This document shows, piece by piece, positions 42,235 to 51,010 of a stretch of 64,000 nt of DNA. Positions within the stretch are counted from its first letter, which is position 1, and each line of letters begins with the position of its first letter. The position numbers and the translations under genes are program-made. The notes beneath the pieces are model-generated. The model was given only the letters and a program-made list of their open reading frames with translations, searched no databases and was not told the origin of the DNA. The stretch covers positions 1 through 64,000 of the forward strand of contig CAJTZN010000007.1 of assembly GCA_910584065.1 (NCBI GenBank), in the 5' to 3' direction. This DNA comes from an uncultured Eubacterium sp. GTDB lineage: Bacteria; Bacillota; Clostridia; Lachnospirales; Lachnospiraceae.

Positions 42235-42681
42235 CTATTTTCCGCCGCCCCGTATGTTTTCACATTTCTGTCTGTAAATCTCTTTCAGATCATCGATCGC
42301 CATTTCCACATCCAGTGTGTGAAACCCAGGCCAGCACTCTTTCATTGTCTCCGCATCCGCGATCTGATAGATTTCCCGACTGCATTCGTTCGTATAATAG
42401 TGCCAGTAGCGGTACGTATACCCGGCCCAGTACATAACTTCTATGTCATAGGTGATGCCCGCCCTTTTTAATCCATGCGCTTCCTCATCTAGCTCTTCCA
42501 GTATATACTCTTCTCCTGCCCACTGTAACCGGTCATAAACATCATCCAGCGCAGCGGCAGAACGACTGTTCATAAAAGCATCTATAAATGACGGACAATC
42601 ATACCCCATTTTCAGCGCAAGTTCAAATAACCTTCCCTGTATATCACAGAGCTGGCGTTTTTCAAGAGTAAAATTCTCCAT
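42235..42681 (-). CDS. Partner protein of the DUF3990 gene, putative antitoxin
   Basis: The ATG at 42681 follows AGGTGG, which overlaps the stop of the DUF3990 gene, leaving one base between them; this tight coupling is typical of toxin-antitoxin pairs. The 148-residue protein is acidic and helical: ALKMGYDCPSFIDAFMNSRS, DDVYDRLQWAGEEYILEELD, EVMYWAGYTYRYWHYYTNEC, SREIYQIADAETM and ending MAIDDLKEIYRQKCE. I have seen this protein type beside DUF3990 genes in Lachnospiraceae, but no characterised member is known to me. An antitoxin or chaperone role is inferred from position and charge. Confidence 0.6.
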   Translation of the reverse strand: MENFTLEKRQLCDIQGRLFELALKMGYDCPSFIDAFMNSRSAAALDDVYDRLQWAGEEYILEELDEEAHGLKRAGITYDIEVMYWAGYTYRYWHYYTNECSREIYQIADAETMKECWPGFHTLDVEMAIDDLKEIYRQKCENIRGGGK

Positions 42682-42682
42682 T

Positions 42683-43327
42683 TCAACCACCTGCCTCTAA
42701 GATTTCGTCAAAGAAACGTCCTTCACGACGATATTTGCGGCAAATTTCATCTGCCAGCGCAATACCTTTCGAACGGTTTTCTTCACTCTCCTGTTTTCGC
42801 TTTTCGCGCTCATCTTCTGATATTACCTGTTGTTCCACGATCTCTATCTGTTTACACGCTTTCTCTGTCAGCGCAGCATATTGTTTTCCCAGTTTCAACG
42901 CGGAAAGGCTATTGACCAGCGCAATATCCGTGATCTCACCGTTAAAAAAGCGGTCCAGGACAACAAACATCCTATCATCGGCAATATAACCGATTATCAT
43001 ATCAAAGCGATTCCTTACATCCTCAAAACGCTTGAAGATTTTTTCATGTTTCAAACCTCTCATCTTTCCACGATGAAACGCGATAAGCAGCGCCCACTCC
43101 ATCCCAACCTGCACGTCATAAATGTTTAAATTTGACAGATCGACACGTAGTGTATATAGGATAGCCTTTGGATAATTACAGATCAGCGTAAGTGGCTGCG
43201 CGCGGTCCGTTCCCATATAAAACCCCTTGCCAAAATCACAGCGCTCCCGGCTAATCGGAGCGATCTCCCCGCGGATCCCCGATTTTGAACCATGATAAAG
43301 AGTTATCATCTTCTTTCCTGTCTCCAT
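42683..43327 (-). CDS. DUF3990 protein, ADP-ribosyltransferase-fold toxin candidate
   Basis: The 214-residue protein starts METGKKMITLYHGSKSGIRG and contains RERCDFGKGFYMGTDRAQPL, the two motifs that define DUF3990; these match the H-x-[GT] and S/F-x-x-GFY type strands of ADP-ribosyltransferase folds. VLDRFFNGEITDIALVNSLS and a charged C-terminal helix (ISEDEREKRKQESEENRSKG) follow. An ATG six codons later is an alternative start, but GGAGGG before the first supports 43327. It begins 19 bp after feoB on the same strand and is coupled to a probable partner gene. Target and activity are unknown. Confidence 0.75.
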   Translation of the reverse strand: METGKKMITLYHGSKSGIRGEIAPISRERCDFGKGFYMGTDRAQPLTLICNYPKAILYTLRVDLSNLNIYDVQVGMEWALLIAFHRGKMRGLKHEKIFKRFEDVRNRFDMIIGYIADDRMFVVLDRFFNGEITDIALVNSLSALKLGKQYAALTEKACKQIEIVEQQVISEDEREKRKQESEENRSKGIALADEICRKYRREGRFFDEILEAGG

Positions 43328-43346
43328 AAACCCTCCTCATATCATC

Positions 43347-45341
43347 TTAAAACACCCCCACCAGACCCCTCACCGCAAACGCCGCGATCCAGGCCACGCC
43401 GATCTGGAAAACCACGACGAAGACCGCCCATTTCCGGTTCAGTTCTTTCGCCACCGTAGAAATCGCCGCCACACATGGCGTATAGAGCAGCGTAAAGATC
43501 AGAAAGACAAACGCCGTCGCCGGAGAAAACACTTCCGCCAGCACATCGGGCAGCATCGCCGTAGTCGTCCCCATCAAAACGGCCGCCGAGCTGACCACCG
43601 CCTCCTTCGCCGTAAACCCGACGACAAGAGACGTGCACATACGCCAGTCCGCAATCCCGAGCGGCGCAAACACCGGCGTCAGAACATGCCCGATCGAGGC
43701 CAGCATACTGTCCGCGCTGTCCTCCACCACATTGAACCGTATATCAAATGTCTGCAAAAACCAGATCACGATAGACGCCACAAAAATAATGGTAAATGCC
43801 CTCGTAATAAAATCCTTTGCCTTATCCCACAAAAGCATACCGACACTTTTCGCGCTCGGCAGTCGGTAATTCGGCAGTTCCATCACAAACGGCACCGGTT
43901 TTCCGCGAAACAGCGTCTTATTAAAAATAAGCCCGCACAATACCGCCATCAGAATACCCGTCAGATAGAGGGCGATCATCACCAGCCCGCGGTACCGCGG
44001 GAAAAAAGTCAGCGTAAAGATTCCGTAGATCGGCAGCTTCGCGCTGCAGCTCATGAACGGCGTGAGCAGTATCGTCATCTTGCGGTCGCGCTCGCTTGAC
44101 AGCGTGCGCGCGGACATGACAGCCGGAACCGTGCAGCCGAACCCGATGAGCATCGGCACAAAACTCCTTCCCGAAAGTCCAATCTTCCGGAGCAGTTTAT
44201 CCATGACAAACGCGACCCTGGCCATATACCCGCTGTCCTCCAGAATCGATAAAAAGAAAAACAGGATGACAATGACCGGCACAAATGACAGCACGCTCCC
44301 CACACCGGTAATGATCCCGTTTACGACAAGGGAGCACACGACAGGGTTCACCTGCAGCCGGTTCATGCCCTGCTCCACAAACGCGCTGACCGCATCGATC
44401 CCCTCCCCGAGCAGATCCGACAGCCAGCTTCCGACCGAGCCAAACGTCAGCGCGAAGATCAGAAACATGATGCTGAGAAAAATGGGTATCGCCAGATACT
44501 TATTCGTCAAAACCCGGTCGATTTTCACACTCCTGGCGTGCTGCAGGCTCTCTTTCGGCTTGACGACCGCATCCTTTACGATTTTATCTATAAACGTATA
44601 CCGCATGTCAGCAATAGCCGCCTTGCGGTCAGTTTTCATTTCGCCTTCCATTTCGGTGACACTGTGCTCGATCATATCGATCTCATTTTCGGATAGTTCG
44701 AGCGACGCCAGCAGCGGCTCATCGCGCTCCACCAGTTTCGACGCCACGAAGGCCGCGGGAATACCGATATTTTCGGCATGATCCTCGACCAGGTGCGCCA
44801 CGGCATGAAGCGTGCGGTGTACCGGACCCGAACAGAAGTCCTGCCGCTTCGGTTTCCTCTTCGCCTTCGCCGTCTTTAACGCCGTATCGATCAGTTCATC
44901 CACGCCCTCATTTTTGCTGGCCGAAATAGGCACGACCGGCACGCCCAGTTCCTCTTTCAGCGCATTGACCTTGATCGTCCCGCCGTTCGCCCGGACCTCA
45001 TCCATCATGTTCAGCGCGATCACCATCGGAATATCCAGCTGGATCAGCTGCAGCGTCAGATAAAAATTGCGCTCGATATTGGTAGCGTCAATGATGTTGA
45101 TAATGCCGTCGGGATGTTCTTTCGTCAGAAAATCCCGGGTCACGATCTCCTCCTGCGTATACGGGGAAAGAGAATAGATCCCCGGCAGATCGACCACTTC
45201 GTCACTCGTCCCCCGGATCTTCCCCACCTTGCTGTCCACCGTCACGCCCGGGAAATTCCCGACATGCTGATTTGCTCCTGTAAGCTGGTTAAAAAGTGTT
45301 GTTTTTCCACAATTCTGATTTCCTGCCAGTGCAAACTTCAT
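43347..45341 (-). CDS. feoB: Ferrous iron transporter FeoB
   Basis: The ATG at 45341 follows GGAGGT by five bases; ten upstream codons are discounted. The 664-residue membrane protein starts MKFALAGNQNCGKTTLFNQL (G1), then NFPGVTVDSKVG (G2), DLPGIYSL (G3), NMMDE (G4) and PISASKNEG (G5), a helical GDI domain, and the transport part with gate motifs SILEDSGYMARVAFVMDKLL, PMLIGFGCTVPAVMSARTL and FMSCSAKLPIYGIFTLTFF. It imports Fe2+ driven or gated by GTP hydrolysis. feoA lies 114 bp upstream. Confidence 0.96.
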   Translation of the reverse strand: MKFALAGNQNCGKTTLFNQLTGANQHVGNFPGVTVDSKVGKIRGTSDEVVDLPGIYSLSPYTQEEIVTRDFLTKEHPDGIINIIDATNIERNFYLTLQLIQLDIPMVIALNMMDEVRANGGTIKVNALKEELGVPVVPISASKNEGVDELIDTALKTAKAKRKPKRQDFCSGPVHRTLHAVAHLVEDHAENIGIPAAFVASKLVERDEPLLASLELSENEIDMIEHSVTEMEGEMKTDRKAAIADMRYTFIDKIVKDAVVKPKESLQHARSVKIDRVLTNKYLAIPIFLSIMFLIFALTFGSVGSWLSDLLGEGIDAVSAFVEQGMNRLQVNPVVCSLVVNGIITGVGSVLSFVPVIVILFFFLSILEDSGYMARVAFVMDKLLRKIGLSGRSFVPMLIGFGCTVPAVMSARTLSSERDRKMTILLTPFMSCSAKLPIYGIFTLTFFPRYRGLVMIALYLTGILMAVLCGLIFNKTLFRGKPVPFVMELPNYRLPSAKSVGMLLWDKAKDFITRAFTIIFVASIVIWFLQTFDIRFNVVEDSADSMLASIGHVLTPVFAPLGIADWRMCTSLVVGFTAKEAVVSSAAVLMGTTTAMLPDVLAEVFSPATAFVFLIFTLLYTPCVAAISTVAKELNRKWAVFVVVFQIGVAWIAAFAVRGLVGVF

Positions 45342-45455
45342 CTCATACCTCCATATGTGTACTCCCTTCACTCCACAGGCCGAACGCTTTCCCAGGTCAC
45401 TCTGTCCCCGACTCTCTTTGACCTTATTCGGCCGTTCCCTGGCCCTCTTTCCGCC

Positions 45456-45677
45456 TTACACGTCAATTTCGATCATCTCCGCGTCCTCGCACCGGAGTGT
45501 CAGTTCATATCCCCGCAACATGATCTCGATCGGATCGCCCATCGGCGCGACTTTCCGCACCATCACTTCCGTCCTCGGCGTGAGGCCCATATCCAAAAGC
45601 CTGTCCCGCAGCGCCCCCTGTCCATGGACTGCCGTGATCTTCGCCCGTCTGCCTATTTCCAGTTTATCCAGTGTCAA
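45456..45677 (-). CDS. feoA: Ferrous iron transport protein FeoA
   Basis: The 73-residue SH3-like protein (TLDKLEIGRRAKITAVHGQG, LRDRLLDMGLTPRTEVMVRK, APMGDPIEIMLRGYELTLRC) is a full-length FeoA, which binds and helps FeoB. The start is a TTG at 45677, eight bases after AGGAGG; no ATG is available in the conserved N-terminus. The TTG overlaps the helicase stop (TTGA), so translation is coupled to the helicase gene. Confidence 0.92.
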   Translation of the reverse strand: MTLDKLEIGRRAKITAVHGQGALRDRLLDMGLTPRTEVMVRKVAPMGDPIEIMLRGYELTLRCEDAEMIEIDV

Positions 45678-47633
45678 TTTGTTTTCCTCCTGATCTCCTC
45701 TATAAACCGAGACGGCTCCATTTCCTTATGGAACCTCTCTGCCGTGTAAGATAAATAAAGATGCTCCCTCGCCCTCGTCATCGCCACATACAAAAGCCGT
45801 CTCTCTTCTTCCAGATTCCCATCCTCCACCGAGCGCTGGTATGGCACAACCGCCTCGTTCAAGTCGGGCAGAAACACCACATCGAACTCCAGACCTTTCG
45901 AGGCGTGCATCGTCATAATCGCGACGCCGCGCCCATCGTCCCCGGAATCTCCTGCCGCCTCCGCATTCCCTCCCTGCGGGCCACTCCCCCCTCTCTCATG
46001 GCTGCGGTATTCCCCGCCACTCCGACGGCGATCCCCACCATATCGGCGGCGTTCCCCGCCAAATCGGCGGCGCTCCTCGAGCTGGCGCCCGTACTCCTCG
46101 ATATGGGCAAACCACGCCTGCACGGTGTCAAACTCCGAAGCGTCCTCTTTCAGTTCCTCCACGACCTCCTCCCAGTCACCCACTGACACATTCCGCTCTG
46201 CCGCGTATTCACACAAAAAATCGTGATAACCGATGACTTGGTAAATATAATCGAGCGCACTGTACGGCGTCATCGTCTTCATCGCGAACAGATCATTCTG
46301 CAACGTGTTGATGCGCTCGCACATATACGGCTTGTCCCGGTAATATTCGTACAGCATACCAAATGACATGTCCTGCGCCCCGAACGCCGCCCGGCTGATA
46401 TAGCGCCTGGGCCGGTTGGCGATTTTGAGAAAATGGGAGCGGTCCCTCTCTCCCTGTGCCAGTTTGAGATACGTGATCAAATCTTTGGCAATCCAGTGCT
46501 CAAACACGTTCGGCATCGCATCCTTCATCACAAACGGAATATTGTACTCCATCAGTTTCCTCGAGAGGACGTTCATCTGTCTGGCCGTCCGGAACAAAAC
46601 CGCGATCTCCTCCGGCCCGGTACCTTCCTGCAAATATGCCCGGATCTTCTGCACAACGGCGTCAGCCTGTGACAGCACATTCGCGTACCTCGACACATGC
46701 ACGGCATCCCCCTCTCCCCGCATCGCCTCTAACTGCTTGCCATACCTTTTCTTATTATGGGAAATGAGCCTCGCGGCCGCCTCCAGGATCTGCGCGCGGC
46801 AGCGGTAATTCCCGCTGATCGTAACCTGTTTCAGATCCGCGTATTCTTTCGGAAACGAGAGCATGATATCCGGCCTGGCCCCCCGGAACCCGTAGATCGA
46901 CTGGTCGTCGTCGCCGACGATGAACAGATTGTTTTGCGGCCGGGCAAGCATCCGGATATTCTCGTACTGGAGCCGGTTGATGTCCTGAAACTCATCGATC
47001 AGTATATACGAAAACCGCTTCTGCCAGGCCGCCAATATATCGGGCCGCGCCCGGAACAGCTCATACGTGTACATCACCATATCGTCAAAGTCCAGATAGC
47101 GGTTCTTCTGCACACGGCTCTGATAACCGTTGTAGATCTGGCGGAAAATTTCCTCCGGGCAGGTCGTGGAATAATAGTGTTCGATATCCGTCCCCTCGCC
47201 CTTGATGCGGCTGATCTCCCTTTCCACATCTTCCAGAAATTCCTTCTTATCCTCGATATCATCGTATTCGGTTTCCATCAGTGCCTCTTCCAAAAAGCGG
47301 TATTTGAGCGGCGCCGTTACAATATCCTTCGCTTCATAGTGATACGCCGCTTTCAGTATTTGGAAAAACAGGGAGTGAAACGTTCCGAACCGGATTGGAA
47401 GCCGCTTATTTCCCGTGAGTACCTCAAAACGCTCCCGCATTTCTACGGAAGCCGCTTTGGAAAATGTGACAACCAAAATGAGGGCAGGGTTTACGCCTTC
47501 TTCTTCGATCAAATACCGGACCCGGTTGGTAATAACCGTCGTTTTACCCGCTGCCCGGACCCGCGAGGCACATAAAAGGCCCCCCGATATGCCTGATCGC
47601 CATGTCCTGTGCTTCACTGAAATTCATCCTCAT
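45674..47633 (-). CDS. UvrD/PcrA-like superfamily 1 helicase, frameshifted in Walker A
   Basis: The frame beginning at ATG 47633 (after AAAGGAG) reads MRMNFSEAQDMAIRHIGGPF and CLAGPGSG, then hits a stop, while the rest (KTTVITNRVRYLIEEEGVNP) continues in the next frame. One extra base in the C/G run at 47547-47549, exactly in the Walker A GSGKTT codons, explains this. Downstream all SF1 motifs are present: RFGTFHSLFF, YLDFDDMVMYTYEL, YILIDEFQDINRLQYENI, NLFIVGDDDQSIYGFRGARP, ISGNYRCRAQILEAA, IMTMHASKGLEFDVVFLPDL and VAMTRAREHLYL. Full length would be about 652 residues, without the usual C-terminal Tudor part. It sits between gltX and feoA. Confidence 0.85.
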
Positions 47634-47649
47634 ACGCTTCTTTCTCCTT

Positions 47650-49134
47650 TCAGGCTTCCTCCAGTAACTCGATGCCCTTGCGTATTCTCCGCAGGGACTC
47701 GTCCTTCCCCAGTATTTCCATGATCTCATACGCGCCGCCCGGCGTCATCTGCTTCCCGGATACCGCGGTGCGCAGCGGCCAGAGCGCCTGTCCGTTCTTG
47801 CAGCCCTTCTGCGCCACATAATCCATCGCCGTCTTCTCGATCGCCGGGATCGAATAGTCCGCGAGCGCCTCAAAGAGAGGGAGCATTTCCCTCAGCGCCT
47901 CGAGCGAATTTTCCGCATTCGTCTTCATCTTCTTATGCGTGTACATGGAAATGTCATAGTCCGGAAGTTCCTCGAAAAAGTCGATCTTCTCCGTAATATC
48001 CGGGAACACCTCGATCCGCGTCTTCACGAGATCCGCGATCTTTTTCAGATCCAGATCCTTTTTCACCGTCTCCCGGATGACCGGAAGCGCGCGCTCATAA
48101 TAGGCCTCGTCGTCCATCTTCTTGATGTATTCCCCGTTCATCCAACGGAGTTTCACGATATCAAATACCGCCGGCGATTTGCTGATCCGCTTATAGTCAA
48201 ACGACTCGATCAGTTCCGCGAGGGAGAAAAATTCCTTACTCTTTCCGTCCTCCGTAATATCCTCTTCCGAGGGGCTCCAGCCGAGGAGCGCCACGTAATT
48301 GACGACCGCCTCGGGCACAAAACCGAGTTCCATCAGATCCTCAAACGACGCGTCGCCCCGCCGCTTGGCCAGTTTTTTATGAGTTTCATCGGTAATGGTC
48401 GGACAGTGCACATACACCGGAATCTCCCAGCCAAACGCCTCGTACAGCCGGTTGTATTTGGGCGCGCTCGACAGATATTCATTACCGCGCACGACATGCG
48501 TGATCTCCATCAGATGGTCGTCCACCACATTGGCAAAATTGTAAGTAGGATAACCGTCCGCCTTGATCAATACCATATCATCCAGTTCCTCATTCGGAGC
48601 CGTGATCGCGCCGTAGATCACATCGTCAAACGTCGTCTCTCCCTCGGTCGGGTTGTTCTGGCGGATGACATAGGGAACACCGGCCGCCAGTTTCTCTTCC
48701 ACTTCCTCTTTCGACAGCGACAGACAGTGCTTATCGTATTTGGCCGCCACTTTTCCGCTCTCTTCGGCATCCTTTCGCAGCTCCTCCAGCCGCTCTTTGG
48801 AACAGAAACAGTAGTAAGCCTCTCCTTTTTCCACAAGCTGCTTCGCGTACTCCAGATACATGCCGGTTTTCGTGCGTTCACTTTGGACGTACGGCCCGTA
48901 CCCGCCATCCTTGTCCGGCCCCTCATCGTGTTCCAGTCCGGCCTCCGCCATCGTCTTATATATCAAATCCAGCGCGCCTTCCACAAAACGTTCCTGATCG
49001 GTGTCCTCCACGCGGAGCAGGAAGTCTCCCCCCTCGTGTTTCGCGATCAGATAGGCGTAGAGCGCCGTTCTTAAATTTCCTACATGCATACGCCCGGTCG
49101 GGCTCGGTGCAAACCTCGTTCGAATCTTTTTCAT
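47650..49134 (-). CDS. gltX: Glutamate-tRNA ligase
   Basis: The start at 49134 follows GAGGGAAACG; twelve upstream codons are non-homologous. The 494-residue class I synthetase has the HIGH-type motif in TRFAPSPTGRMHVGNLRTAL (here HVGN), FLLRVEDTDQERFVEGALDL, KADGYPTYNFANVVDDHLME, VVRGNEYLSSAPKYNRLYEA and the KMSKS-type KLAKRRGDASFEDLMELGFV. It charges tRNA-Glu, and in many Clostridia also tRNA-Gln for later amidation. Length is normal. The helicase gene begins 17 bp downstream. Confidence 0.96.
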   Translation of the reverse strand: MKKIRTRFAPSPTGRMHVGNLRTALYAYLIAKHEGGDFLLRVEDTDQERFVEGALDLIYKTMAEAGLEHDEGPDKDGGYGPYVQSERTKTGMYLEYAKQLVEKGEAYYCFCSKERLEELRKDAEESGKVAAKYDKHCLSLSKEEVEEKLAAGVPYVIRQNNPTEGETTFDDVIYGAITAPNEELDDMVLIKADGYPTYNFANVVDDHLMEITHVVRGNEYLSSAPKYNRLYEAFGWEIPVYVHCPTITDETHKKLAKRRGDASFEDLMELGFVPEAVVNYVALLGWSPSEEDITEDGKSKEFFSLAELIESFDYKRISKSPAVFDIVKLRWMNGEYIKKMDDEAYYERALPVIRETVKKDLDLKKIADLVKTRIEVFPDITEKIDFFEELPDYDISMYTHKKMKTNAENSLEALREMLPLFEALADYSIPAIEKTAMDYVAQKGCKNGQALWPLRTAVSGKQMTPGGAYEIMEILGKDESLRRIRKGIELLEEA

Positions 49135-49274
49135 CGTTTCCCTCTTTTCTGTACGGCACTTCCGTACCATGGCTTGTTATTGTACATAAATGATGTTTGC
49201 GGCTGGCAGCGCGCAGACACAAACCAGCGAGCGAACTCCCTCCGCCCCATTATCTTTCCGTAATACCCCTCAAA

Positions 49275-49318
49275 AAAACAGGCACCACAAACTTATTATA
49301 CGTTGTGATACCTGTTTT
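49275..49318 (-). terminator. Terminator of the xylanase genes
   Basis: Arms 49275-49290 and 49303-49318 pair over 16 bp with two changes that allow G-U pairs; on the minus strand the stem ends in CCTGTTTTTTT. It lies 27 bp after the stop of the last xylanase gene. Confidence 0.8.
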
Positions 49319-49344
49319 GTAAAGAAAAATGATAGTTTCGTTAT

Positions 49345-50976
49345 TTATTTCGCCGCATCCAAAAATTGCTGGAAGGACGGTTTTGGACTGTCAATGCTGT
49401 CCTTAAACAGCAGCGGTGAACTCTGCGCCCGCCATGAAATCGTATCATACAGACCCCAAATCGTGACACCCGTGATGCCCTTCGGACTGACGTTTACATC
49501 ACGTTCCCTCTGCTTTCTCACGACAAGCCGCATAAAATCTTTGACAAATGCCGCCTGATCCTCATCCGTCTCATTTTTATTCTTGTACTGCCACGTCTTC
49601 CCTTCATGGTCGTAGTTGATCGTAATATCCAACTCTGTGATCTGAACCTCCAGTCCAGTTGCCATAAAGCGGTCAAGCGCTGCTTCATATTCATCCAACG
49701 TCGGGCGTGTTATATCCACATGGCTCTGCATACCGATTCCATTACAGATCTTCGCCGCTTCACCGGCATTGATGAAATCCACGAGCGCCACGACATCATC
49801 AATATTAAAGTACGTGTCGTAATCGTTATAACACAGCGTCACCTTGTCCTGGACCCCGTACTGCTTTACCATATCATATGCCAGTTGGAACGCTTTCTTT
49901 ACATACGACGGTTCCATATCGTTATTTCCGTAAACACTGTCCCAAATATGGCCCCATGACATGCGGTGCAGATACTCATTCACGACATCCCAGGCATAGA
50001 CGATGCTTCCTGCTTCCCCGGTCAGCTCCTTTTCTTTCTCCATCACATGTTTCATCACCGAACGCACATAGAACTCCAGTCTGGCATCCATGATCTCCGG
50101 TGTCGTATTTTTTTTGTCCGCATATTCCTCGGTAAAAAACCATCCCGGTGTCTGGCTGTGCCATACGAGTGTATGCGCGCGTACCTTCAGGCCATTATCA
50201 TGCGCGACCTTTAACACCTGATCGATCGTCTCAAACTTTAACCGCGGAACGACCGCTTCCGTATAATTGTCAGGCACGACATACCCCAGCGCCAGTGCCT
50301 CCTCTTTCGTGAGAGGATCTGCCTCTTTGCCGAGGACCGCATCCGGTTTCATCTCATTTTCCAGCGTAATACTGTTAAAATGTTTCTTCACAAACGCAAG
50401 CGTTTTCGCATCCTGTAGCTGCTGGCCTGCATTATAGTTCACACATGACCCCATATACTGGAAGATCCCTTCATACGCTTTCCGAATGCTTCCCTCTTCC
50501 GCCGGCGGCAGGGTAACAACCGGTGGGATCGTCGGATTTCCTGACGCTGCTGCTGAAGCGGACGGAACCGATGTATTCGCCGCCGGTGCCGTCGGAACCG
50601 GTGTGGCGGATGGAGCGGCTGTCTTTATGTCAACCACCTTTTTCTTTGCCTTCACATTTACCGTGCATTTGAGGGTAACTGTCTTCTTTCCCTTTACTTT
50701 ACACGTTACAGTTGCTTTTCCTTTCTTTTTCCCCGTCACTTTACAGCCGTATTTGCCGCTCTTTTTGACAGCCGCCGTCTTTTTACTGCTGCTCTTCCAT
50801 GTAAGTTTGGCGCCTTTGGCCTTTGTAACCTTTAACGTCTTGCTCGAACCAACTGTCAACTCCAATTTCTTTTTGGAAAGCTTGGGTTTTACCGTCTTTG
50901 CACCAGCATCCCCGGCCCCTGCAAAAAGCGTTACGCACATCGCCGCCGCAAGCATTCCTGCCATCAGTCTTCTCAT
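49345..50976 (-). CDS. Secreted GH10 endo-1,4-beta-xylanase with lysine-rich Ig-like domain
   Basis: The 543-residue protein has a signal peptide (LMAGMLAAAMCVTLFAGAGD), a very lysine-rich Ig-like domain (about 28-110: PKLSKKKLELTVGSSKTLKV, WKSSSKKTAAVKKSGKYG), a Pro/Ala/Ser/Thr linker and a GH10 barrel (about 165-540). Catalytic acid/base Glu is in WDVVNEYLHRMSW (about E331), the nucleophile in VQITELDITI (about E448); NSITLENEMKPD, RAHTLVWHSQTPGWF and GIGMQSHVDI are also GH10 signatures. It cleaves xylan backbones outside the cell. It is a close paralogue of the gene just upstream. Confidence 0.94.
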   Translation of the reverse strand: MRRLMAGMLAAAMCVTLFAGAGDAGAKTVKPKLSKKKLELTVGSSKTLKVTKAKGAKLTWKSSSKKTAAVKKSGKYGCKVTGKKKGKATVTCKVKGKKTVTLKCTVNVKAKKKVVDIKTAAPSATPVPTAPAANTSVPSASAAASGNPTIPPVVTLPPAEEGSIRKAYEGIFQYMGSCVNYNAGQQLQDAKTLAFVKKHFNSITLENEMKPDAVLGKEADPLTKEEALALGYVVPDNYTEAVVPRLKFETIDQVLKVAHDNGLKVRAHTLVWHSQTPGWFFTEEYADKKNTTPEIMDARLEFYVRSVMKHVMEKEKELTGEAGSIVYAWDVVNEYLHRMSWGHIWDSVYGNNDMEPSYVKKAFQLAYDMVKQYGVQDKVTLCYNDYDTYFNIDDVVALVDFINAGEAAKICNGIGMQSHVDITRPTLDEYEAALDRFMATGLEVQITELDITINYDHEGKTWQYKNKNETDEDQAAFVKDFMRLVVRKQRERDVNVSPKGITGVTIWGLYDTISWRAQSSPLLFKDSIDSPKPSFQQFLDAAK

Positions 50977-51010
50977 TTCTGTGTCAATTTCCTTTCTTTT
51001 ATGATCACGA

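Noticed and set aside
47935..49074. A 379-codon open frame antisense to gltX
   Set aside because: It is a shadow of the synthetase gene without a start signal.
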